Below are positions 55,901-64,000 of a stretch of DNA of 64,000 nt, piece after piece (within the stretch, counting starts at the first letter, position 1; each line of letters opens with the position of its first letter). The stretch is from Hydrangea macrophylla. Its lineage: Eukaryota > Streptophyta > Magnoliopsida > Cornales > Hydrangeaceae. The stretch covers positions 33,601,850 to 33,665,849 of the forward strand of contig CM066991.1 in NCBI GenBank assembly GCA_033977485.1. The letters are read 5' to 3'. The position numbers and the translations under genes are program-made. The notes under the pieces are model-generated. The model saw nothing but the letters and a program-made list of their open reading frames with translations, did no database searches and had not been told where the DNA came from.

Positions 55901-57472
55901 GCTCTGAGCCGGAGGCCACGCCTTTTGGTTGCTTCAATTTTGATTAGAGAATGGCGAGCATTGGAGACGTTAGCCGAATTCGATCTTCAACCAGTGGAAT
56001 CAGGAGAAGGACAACACCTTGGATGCCTTGTTGTACAACCGACTCTCATCAGCCGAATCTTGGAAGCTCAACAGTCAAACGAGGATTTAAAGTTATGGTT
56101 TGCCAAGATGTCCGCAAAGGAACCCGAGATCTGGAGTATTAGTACGGACGGAGCACTGAGATGCAAAGGTAGACTCTGTGTGCCAAATGACGATGGACTC
56201 AGGAAGAACATTCTGGACGAAGCACACAAGTCAAGGATGACTATCCACCCAGGAGGAAACAAAATGTATAAGGACTTGAAGAGAAACTTCTAGTGGCAAG
56301 GAATGAAGCGAGAAGTGGCCGAGTATGTATCGCAATGTCTTATTTGCAAACAAGTGAAGGCAGAGCATCAGAAACCACCTGGACTCCTGCAACCGCTACC
56401 GATTCCTCAATGGAAATGGGAGCACATCACCATGGATTTTGTGGTTGGATTGCCGAAGTCTCAACAAAACCACAACGCTATTTGGGTAATAGTGGATCGA
56501 CTCACCAAGTCAGCACATTTTATCGCCTACAGCATGACACACCCTGATGAAAGATTGAGCCGGATGTATCTAGAGTAAGTAGTGCGACTGCACGGAATAC
56601 CCGTCTCAATAGTTTCAGATCGAGATTCACGCTTTACCGCAGAATTCTGGAAGAGCCTTCAGACAGCAATGGGAACTTCATTAAATTTGAGTTCAGCCTT
56701 TCACCCACAGACAGACGGTCAGACAGAACGAGTCAATCAAGTGATGGAGGATATGTTGCGAGCCTGTGTCATTGAATTCGAGAGTTCATGGGAGACGCAT
56801 ATACCTTTGATCGAGTTTGCCTACAACAACAGTTACCACACGAGCATAGGGATGGCACTGTTTGAAGCTTTGTATGGAAGGCCTTGCCGATCGCCGCTAT
56901 GTTGGACCGAAGTCGGAGATACTCAACTACTTGGGCCCGAGATGATTCGAGAAACCAACGAGAAGATCCAGATTGTACGAGAAAAGATGAAGACAGCGCA
57001 GTCCAGATACAAGAGCTATGCCGACAAGCGACGGAAAGATCTAGAGTTTGCAGTTGGAGATCACGTACTACTTAAAGTCTCGCCAGTTCGAGGTATCGTC
57101 AGATTCGGACAGAAAAGAGGCAAGCTATCGCCGCGATTCATCGGACCATTCGAGATCCTAGAACGTGTTGGGAAGGTTGCTTATCGACTTGTGTTGCCGC
57201 CAAAGATGTCAGGAGTGCACAACGTTTTCCACATCAGCATGTTGAGGAAGTGTGCCCACAACCCAGCGCACGAGATCAGTTTTGAAGATATCGAGGTGAA
57301 CGAGAACGTGACCTACAACGAAGGACCAGTGCGTATTCTAGACCGAGGAGTGAAGAAGCTCAGAAACAAGGATATTCCGCTAGTGAAGGTTCAGTGGAAG
57401 CACCACGACGAAGGAGAAGCTTCATGGGAGCTGGAGTCGGAGATGCGAGAGAAGTTTCCATTTTTGTTTTAA
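52967..57472 (+). pseudogene. gag-pol: Gag-Pol polyprotein of Tekay chromovirus with two stop codons
   Basis: One continuous frame of about 1501 codons, broken only by TAG at 56291-56293 and TAA at 56576-56578; no frameshift. Gag core at about 60-200; two zinc knuckles [14 protein letters not shown] (about 313) and [14 protein letters not shown] (about 339); protease [10 protein letters not shown] (about 405); RT with [10 protein letters not shown] (about 723); RNase H with [10 protein letters not shown] (about 871); integrase zinc domain from about 1095, core TMDFVVGLP, SDRDSRF and FHPQTDGQTERVN; chromodomain at about 1452-1500 (PVRILDRGVKKLRNKDIPLV, WELESEMREKFPFLF). TAG stands where family members have Trp in the integrase zinc domain, and TAA where a Glu is usual. 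Both would remove integrase function. Confidence 0.96.
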
Positions 57473-57522
57473 CCCAGTTTATTTTGGATTTCGGGGACGA
57501 AATCTTTTGTTAGTATCAGATC

Positions 57523-59737
57523 TGTAATACCCTGTATTCTTGTAATGTATTATATAACTAAGACATTGTATGTTTATTTTAATACTTGTATGAGCTTGGC
57601 CTTACCCTTGGTATATTTTACATACCAATCGATTGAACTTTATCTCAATCGATTGATTATTCCAATCGATTGAACTCTATACCAATCGATTAATTATATC
57701 AATCGATTGACACTTATGTCAATCGATTGGAGGCAGCTGGGCAGATTCTTTTGCTCTGGCTGGGGGGAAGGCACGTGAACACTCTCTCCTTATATATACC
57801 AGCCCATTTTGGGCGTATTTCTGTTTACAGAAATCAGAGAGAGTGAGAGGGAGAGTTTTGTGTGTGTTTATATATATATACACTCATATATATATATACT
57901 CATATATATACATATACTTACACACACACACAGATATGGACTGAGACAAGAAGAAGAAGAAGACCAGAAAGAAGAAGAGAAGAAGGAGAAAGAGAAGAGA
58001 AAAGACAGAGAGCAGAGGAAGGAGAGGGAGGAGCCACCATTAAAGCTCTAAGCTTCAACACACATTCCCAAACACACCCTTAACGCCTAGGTGAGTTCTA
58101 AACTCACTTGGTAACTTGATATTGATGTTAGGACATGTTTTAAATGAAGAAATGGAGAAGAAACCATGTATTTCCCGTTTATATGTGCTGGGCAGTCTTC
58201 TCTGTGAAGAAGACGAAGTGTCAATCGATTGACACTATATCAATCGATTGACATCTTTCATGTCTCAATCGATTGACATTTTATGCAATCGATTGACATG
58301 GATTGTGATCCAATCGATTGAACTTTCTTCCAATCGATTGACACTACTTTTATACCAATCGATTGACATCTATATCAATCGATTGGAAGTTACAGTTTAC
58401 TGTCTTACTTGTTTAGATAATGTAATAACTGTTTTGTTGTTTATTTACTGTTCAGTACTTCCCAGCATGCTTCATTATTGTAATACCGACATGATAACGA
58501 GTTAATGCAGCATAGGATCGTAGTAATAACAAGACTATCGAATAACGTTATAATGTTAGATAACGGAATAGTTGTGAATCCTTTGGAGTTAACGTTCAGT
58601 TCATTCAGAGTAGTCGGGCCACATTGGGATTGTCATGTATCGGTAATAGAGTTGAACTTAAGTAGGTTTGCTAAGATTCGGGAACCTTGCGTGGGCGGGC
58701 TTTGGTCGATCATATGTTCTTAAAAGCGGTAGACAGACGAAGGTGTCTATGACTTGCGGTGAACCGGACCATTTGCCCTAAGATAGCCAGATGATCTAAT
58801 CATATGTTCTTAAAAGCGGTAGACAGACGAAGGTGTCTATGACATGCGGTGGACCGTGATCACTGGTAGACGTCGCTAAGTCGTGGCATAGAATGATGTA
58901 CTGTTGTTTAAAGCGTTATATCCCTGACATGCGGTGAACTGTGCATATGTTCTTAAAAGCGGGGGATGGACTAACGTGGTATCCATGACATGCGGTGAAC
59001 TGTGCATATATTCTTAAAAGCGGTGGATGAGCAATGGTGTGTTATAGAGTTGAACTACTGTCGAGTCTGTTCCCCTATCTAGACGTATTAATGGTCTTAT
59101 AATGAGTAAAACGTCAGTAATCGGATCATTGGTCGATTAAAGGAGTTACCCTTACTGAATTCTAATTTGATTATGGTTTATAACTTGTAATAATATCAAT
59201 AGTCGATACCCTGTTAGTATCTAACTCACTCGGCTTTCATTAAGCTGACGGCGTTTATGCCGCTGGACATTTCTACGTTCCAGCGCATCCTGGTTATGAC
59301 TATACAGGTGAAGGGCCTGCAGAAGAAGACTACTATGCCAGTGACGGAGTTCCTATGGAGGATTTCCCCGACGGAGGTCAGACCGAAGAAGACTACTACG
59401 CCGAGGACTACCCTTATGCCAACTGAAGACTAGACTAGAATTGTAGCTAATTGCCTTTACCGTTTTAGAACTTTTTGTAGTCAGGCATATGTTGCCTTGG
59501 CATTTGTACTTCCGCTGCTTTATATTTAATTCGAGACTCTGATATGTAATAGTTAGTAACTTCTGTTGACTTTATGTTACGTTGAGATCAGAACCTAGAC
59601 TTCATTCTTGTTACACTAGTACTTCTTGTTGCTTAGTACTGCGTGGTGTGGACAATCATGTGACTTCACCCGTCATTCCCTATGGACCCATAAAGGAAAT
59701 TTATTTTTCTCTATTTATGCCGTTCCGGGGCGTGACA
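57523..59737 (+). repeat. 3' LTR of Tekay element
   Basis: 2215 bp, matching the 5' LTR. CAATCGATTGA clusters at 57625-57730 and 58221-58387. The bases directly before it, AGTATCAGATC, equal the host flank of the 5' LTR. Confidence 0.95.
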
Positions 59738-59742
59738 AGATC
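59738..59742. repeat. TSD of Tekay element, right copy (AGATC)
   Basis: Direct repeat of 49296-49300. Confidence 0.93.
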
Positions 59743-60544
59743 ATTCGACGTAGTGCCTTGTCGATTGATATGCTCTCTTACTTCCTATTCCAGTCATCTT
59801 CTGACATTCTTATACCCATGGCATGCGGCTTGCGGGAGATGAAAAGTGCTGTTATGCTGGTCCTTGGTGAAACTCTGATCGGGCTGGGCCATGCCCATGC
59901 TACTGGGGTTATGTTATCTGCCGGAGCACCTTTTGTCTTGCAGGTTTGGCTCATGGAGCGTTTGGACCTCTTCATTCATGCTTCCCATCTCCGTGGGTCA
60001 CTTCCTTATGATCGCATGGAGATTCACAGCTTGTTTCAGTCCGCCGACACGTGGCTTGATTGGCTTCAGGGTCTTTCTCCTAGTGACATCTGCTGGGTTT
60101 GTCCGTCGTGGATCCATCGCTCTGTTGCTGTACGCCTCCCAGGGCGACCTGGCATCTGGCTGCCGGGTTTGTACGCTACGACTTTCTACATTCCTGACCG
60201 AGTCGTCCGTCAGTTCGGACTTTTGCAAGATGTCACAGACTCTGTGACTGCTGATTTCACCAGGGGGTTCCCTTTGCGTCCTTCTATCGTGAAGGCTTTC
60301 ATGGAGGCTTGGCCCAACAGAATGGCTGCTCCGTTCCCGAGGATTCCTACTTTGACTGTGCCTACTACTGAGTATCTTCTAGAGATCCAAACCTTGGCTG
60401 CGAGGCGAGCTTGACAGACACATGCATAATAAAGTAGACGAAAACAGGGAAAATGCCTGACATTTTACAAAATTCTTCTGACAGACCCTGCCCACCCTTT
60501 GTTTGCGCTTTTGAATGTGATTTTTCCCTTGGATTCATATATGC

Positions 60545-61197
60545 ATGTGTTCCTTGAGAAAGGACAGTACTATTTTGTGATCATTGCGTCTTTTCGATAT
60601 CGCTTCTACCCATTTTGATACATCTTCCATAGCTAGGAGTATATATTCACAGTTGTTAGATTTCGGAAACGGGCCCAGGAAGTCTATGCCCCAATAATCG
60701 AATATTTCAATTGTTATAATTGGAGTTAAGGGCATGGAGTTCCTTTTTGAAATTGTACCAAGCTTTTGACAGCGTTGGCACGTTTTGCAGAAAGTGTAAG
60801 CATCTTTACACATGGTGGGCCAGTAGAAACCGCTATGTAGAACTTTTTATGCGGTCTTTTGCGAAGCAAAATGGCCTCCGTAAGCCTCAGAGTGGCAGGA
60901 TGCTAAAATGACGGTTATATCCTCATTCGGGACGCACCATCTGATGACTTGATCAGCACAATACTTGAATAAGTAAGGGTCATCAAAAAAGAAATGGCAT
61001 GCGAACGAGAGAAATCGTTTCTTATCCTGATTTGACCAATGACTAGGGGTCTCTCCCGTAACCAGATAGTTCACTATATCTGCATACCAAGGCAAACTGG
61101 AACTAGCCATCAATTGCTCATCTGGGACTTCATCCTTTATCGGTGTGGGTTCAGTGTTATCAATAAATGTTAACCAAGATAAATGGTCAGCGACCAC
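60545..61197 (-). pseudogene. Integrase N-terminal and core part, Athila copy 2
   Basis: 61197-60847 includes the RNase H-integrase linker ([14 protein letters not shown]) and [16 protein letters not shown]; after a stop, 60813-60545 has CKTCQRCQKLG completing the HHCC zinc site and FDYWGIDFLGPFPKS with the first catalytic Asp. Homology ends after LSFLKEH. Confidence 0.88.
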
Positions 61198-61269
61198 ATT
61201 TTCTACTCCTTTTTTGTCCTTGATTGTGATATCGAATTCTTGGAGTAGGAGTATCCAATGGATAAGCCT

Positions 61270-62580
61270 TTACTTCGCATCCTTCTTAGATAACAAGTAC
61301 TTCAGGGCTGAGTGGTCTGTAAAACAAACAATTGGGGACCCTATTTGATATGACCTGAACTTATCTAGAGCGAAGACTATTGCCAGTAGTTCTTTTTCGG
61401 TAGTCGTATAATTCATTTGAGCTTCGTTAAGTGTTCGACTATCATAGTAGATTACGTAAGGCTTATTATCCTTCCTCTGTCCTAGAACTGCGCCAATAGC
61501 ATAGTCGCTAGCATCGCACATTAACTCAAAAGGCAAACTCCAGTCGGGTGCCTGTATTATCAGTGCAGAGGTAAGGTGTTCTTTTAGTGCGTCAAAAGAT
61601 TTTTGACAGTTTTCTGACCATTCGAATGGCATGTCTTTAACCAACAGTTGACACGGTGGTCGGGAGATCACACTAAAATTTTTTATAAAGCGACGATAGA
61701 ATCCCGCATGTCCCAGAAAAGAGCGGATGTCTCTGACTGTACGAGGGATAGGTAGGTTTGAGATTATATCAATTTTTTTCTTTATCGACTTGGATACCCT
61801 TATTAGAAATAATGTGGCTGAGGACAATTCCCTTGGTCACCATGAAGTGACACTTTTCCCAGTTTAATACTAGGTGTTTGTCCTCGCATCGTGCTAATAC
61901 ACGTTCCAGATTATCCAAGCAATTTTCAAAGCTGTGGCCGAACACTGAAAAATCGTCCATAAAGAACTCAAGTATTTGTTCGACTATATCGCTAAAGATA
62001 CTTAACATGAACCGCTGAAACGTAGCAGGTGCATTGCATAACCCGAAAGGCATACGTCTGTAGGCTAAAGTACCGAACGGACACGTGAAAGTTGTTTTCT
62101 CCTGATCTTCAGGAGCAATTTCTATCTGGTTATAATCGCTGTATCCGTCCAAAAAGCAATAGTACTTATGACCCGTCACTCGTTCTAGCATTCGATCCAT
62201 GAATGGTAATGAAAGTGGTACTTTCGGATCACAGTATTCAGTTTTCGATAATCAATACACATTCGTCATCCGGTGGGGATGCGTGTTTGTACTAATTCGC
62301 CATCTTTATTAGGAATAACAGTTATGCCTGCCTTCTTGGGCATAACCTGGGTTGGACTGACCCAGGGGCTGTTAGAGATAGGATATATAATCCCAACATC
62401 GAGTAATTTAAATACTTCCTGTTTAACTACTTCTTGCATGTTGGGATTCAGACGCATTTGCATTTGTCGCGAAGGTTTAACGTCTTCTTCCAAATATATT
62501 TTATGAGTGCACACGGACGGACTTATGCCTTTGAGATCGACAATGGTCCATCCTAATACTCCCTTATGTTGTTTTAGCAT
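61270..62580 (-). pseudogene. pol: Reverse transcriptase and RNase H, Athila copy 2
   Basis: 62580-62266: RT N-terminus with ISPSVCTHKIYLEED and LNPNMQEVVKQEVFKLLDV. A TGA follows PTG where Trp is usual, then CIDYRKLN. A frameshift near 62215 leads to 62200-61769 with FLDGYSDYNQIEIAPEDQEK, MPFGLCNAPATFQRFM and the active site FMDDFSVFG. 61827-61270: thumb and RNase H with FLGHAGFYRRFIKNFS, MCDASDYAIGAVLGQ and FTDHSALKYLL. Confidence 0.92.
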
Positions 62581-62939
62581 TTGGATTAATTTGCCCTCTT
62601 GTTACAGACTGAGAGTGGATGAAATTATAACAGGATAAGTTTTTTCAGTCCCCAGGAAAGCATACTTGAGCTCTTTAGGAAGCTCCTTCAATTCCAGATC
62701 GGGAAATTAAAAATTAAAGGGCATAACTAATTTTGTTTTCGGAGGTAGGGGTTCATATGGTGTTACCCACATGCATTCAGCTCTATCCTCCTCTCACGTA
62801 TCCACATGAGGCAAGTGTGATTTAAAGCAGAATCCAATGGAGTGGAATCTTTAGGTCGATAGATAGTGTCGAATTGCGACACAACTATCTCCAAAGGATC
62901 TTTATAATCAACGAAATCTACCTCATCTTCGATGACCGT

Positions 62940-63575
62940 TTAAATGTAGTTGACCTCCTCTTTGTCATCGTATTCTTCAGGTCGGGGATTTGAGAAAATT
63001 TTGACATTTAAAGTCATGTTCCCGAATACGATGGTCATAATACCACTTCTTATTTTAATTGTGGCATCTATGGTGTTGAGGAATGGACATTCGAAAATCA
63101 CCGGGATTTGTGAGCATGGATTGGACACAGGTTCGGTGTCCAAAATTACAAAATCAACCGGGAAGACAAAGGAGTCTATTTGCACTAGAATGTCCTCCAG
63201 TATTCCTCTAGGGTATTTGACGGACCTGTCTGCCAGTTGCAACGCAACTCGGGTAGGTTTGAGTTCACCCAACCCTAATTGTTTATAAACTGAGTATTGC
63301 AGCAGGTTCACGCTTGCTCTGAGATCAACGAGGGCGTTGTCTATTCTTTGATTTCCAATTCAGCACGAGACAGTTGGGGTACCGGGGTCTTTGAGTTTTG
63401 GAGGCAATTCGTTTTGGATGATTGCGCTTGCTTGGCAAGCCACATAAGCGTGTTTCTTCACACTTTGCCTCCTCTTGACCGTGCATAAGTCTTTAAGGTA
63501 CTTAGCATAGGCCGGCCCTTGTTTGATTACATCAAGGAGTAGAAGATTGATTTTGACTTGTTTCAATAGTTCCAA
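62940..63575 (-). pseudogene. Protease, Athila copy 2
   Basis: 63575-63360 carries the linker ending PGTPTVSC; 63311-62940 continues with YSVYKQLGLGELKPTRVALQ and VDFVILDTEPVSNPCSQIPV. Stops near 63356 and 62940. The strand between them has a DLRAS-like active-site region, so the active site is probably lost. Confidence 0.85.
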
Positions 63576-63578
63576 GAA

Positions 63579-64000
63579 CTATTGATTCTTTGCCTCATTT
63601 TTGGGGTTCCTAAGCCTCTGAGGATAAGGCGCGGGAAAAGGGCATTTGGGTACTTCGTCGTCAACGGGCTCCTTTCCGGGCTTTTTTTCAACTTCCTTTA
63701 TTTGTTTAGGAGCTTCAGTGTTTATTTCTAATGGTTCATTATTAGTGGATGGCTCCTCTTCCTGAGTAGAAGGTTTATTTTTATTCACCACTTCGTCCTC
63801 CTCATACTCTTCAGGAGTAGAGAGAGGCATATTTAGCCCTATAGTTTTGCAGCTTCTCAGAGTAGTCACGGCTTTAGCTTGTTCATGGTTAGTGGGACCA
63901 TTGTTGTATCCCCTAGGGTTTTGAAGTGATTGGGCAGGAAATGTTCCACCGAATCCCTCTTGTCGTGCATCCATCCTATCTAACGTCGCAGACATTTTGC
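63579..64000 (-). pseudogene. gag: Gag C-terminal linker, Athila copy 2 (partial at edge)
   Basis: Frame open from about 63995 to 63579, with NPRGYNNGPTNHEQAKAVTT and GKEPVDDEVPKCPFPAPYPQ. The same Glu/Lys/Pro-rich linker precedes the protease at 33250-33472. The upstream part lies outside the window. Confidence 0.85.

Larger units (their letters stand above)
49301..59737 (+). mobile_element. Nearly intact Tekay/Del chromovirus (10,437 bp)
   Basis: 5' LTR 49301-51515, tRNA-Met PBS, acidic ORF1 51654-52577, gag-pol 52967-57472 with two stop codons, 3' LTR 57523-59737, TSD AGATC. LTRs are both 2215 bp and by eye differ at about 13 positions (about 0.6%) plus two compensating 2-bp microsatellite changes. 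The integrase carries a C-terminal chromodomain. The polypurine tract expected before the 3' LTR is not recognisable. Confidence 0.95.
48881..60414 (+). pseudogene. DUF7745-like transposon gene split by a Tekay insertion
   Basis: The first part is 48881-49300 (140 codons) and the second 59743-60414 (223 codons and TGA). Removing the Tekay element plus one TSD copy leaves one uninterrupted frame of about 363 codons. The N-terminal part has RMSLNEGLLRAAIQCWDPTF and FGFQEICPLFEEFSAILH, the layout I associate with plant transposon-borne DUF7745/PMD-like proteins. The C-terminal part has MERLDLFIHASHL, PSWIHRSVAVRLPGRPGIWL and YIPDRVVRQFGLLQDV. No catalytic motif or zinc finger is seen. Function unknown. 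Without the insertion the gene looks intact, so the insertion is recent. Confidence 0.75.
39754..60540 (-). mobile_element. Second Ogre/Tat-type element, 3' part with antisense genes
   Basis: Left to right on plus: 3' LTR (39754-42700), polypurine tract, 3' UTR with a 61-bp tandem array, PMD gene on plus (45417-48271), DUF7745-like gene on plus (48881-60414, split by the Tekay element), ending near 60540 against an Athila fragment. The link between LTR and genes is supported by shared TGCCGC/GCGGCA clusters. The pol region would lie further right and is lost. It is not the same element as 1-4791, because the internal sequence lies on the opposite side of the LTR. Confidence 0.7.
60545..64000 (-). 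mobile_element. Athila-lineage element, second copy (integrase to gag, runs off right edge)
   Basis: Minus-strand order from right to left: gag C-terminal linker, protease, RT, RNase H, integrase, ending at about 60545 inside the integrase core. Same family as 32078-36693; the protease and linker peptides are nearly identical. Confidence 0.93.

Overview
This is a piece of a large, repeat-packed flowering-plant nuclear genome, most likely a eudicot; the species cannot be read from the sequence. The evidence is the mix of plant-specific LTR retrotransposon lineages (Ogre/Tat, Athila, Tekay chromovirus, Ty1/copia), plant mobile domain (PMD) and other transposon-associated antisense genes with GT-AG introns, a hAT-type MITE, and no bacterial-style operons. 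I see no convincing ordinary host gene, rRNA gene or intact tRNA gene: almost every interval can be assigned to a transposable element or to the scar between two elements.

Layout. 1-4791: 5' end of an Ogre/Tat element on the minus strand (gag, leader, a PBS that extends into half of a tRNA-Arg, 3-kb LTR). 4792-5921 and 14328-18903: a minus-strand Ty1/copia element (gag, long leader, tRNA-Met PBS, LTR), split by a complete non-autonomous Athila-like gag-protease element at 5922-14327 (two 1332-bp LTRs, TSD GTCTT). 18904-21878: truncated Tat element A (degenerate antisense gene on plus, integrase on minus). 21879-23007: AT-rich spacer with a Stowaway-like end. 23008-32077: Tat element B on minus (3' LTR, antisense multi-exon gene on plus, integrase), carrying a 3.3-kb solo LTR (25368-28663, TSD ACGAC) and a 563-bp hAT MITE (30501-31063, TSD AGTGCAGG). 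32078-36693: 5' half of an Athila element (minus). 36694-39753: copia pol remnant (minus). 39754-60540: 3' part of a second Ogre-type element on minus (3' LTR, polypurine tract, a 26-unit 61-bp tandem array, then two plus-strand genes: a six-exon PMD gene and an intronless DUF7745-like gene). The second gene is split by a young Tekay chromovirus on plus (49301-59737, TSD AGATC, two 2215-bp LTRs). 60545-64000: a second Athila fragment (integrase to gag, minus), running off the right edge.

How the parts work together. Four LTR types (copia, Athila 36 kb, Tekay, Athila-like 6/13 kb) and the Ogre-type LTRs each carry a cluster of short near-palindromes just upstream of their TATA box. The copia, Athila and Tekay LTRs, from unrelated lineages, share one core (RATCGATY). 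The Ogre LTRs use TGCCGC/GCGGCA half-sites, and the same half-site clusters lie upstream of both antisense genes of the 3' Ogre element. This looks like an element-encoded regulatory circuit in which LTR and antisense-gene promoters answer to the same DNA-binding factor; it is the most interesting hypothesis here. Other leads are a 307-residue highly acidic ORF between PBS and gag of the chromovirus, a tRNA-Arg half with G where tRNA-Arg(ACG) carries inosine, and a tandem array in which each unit forms two hairpins with the same loop.
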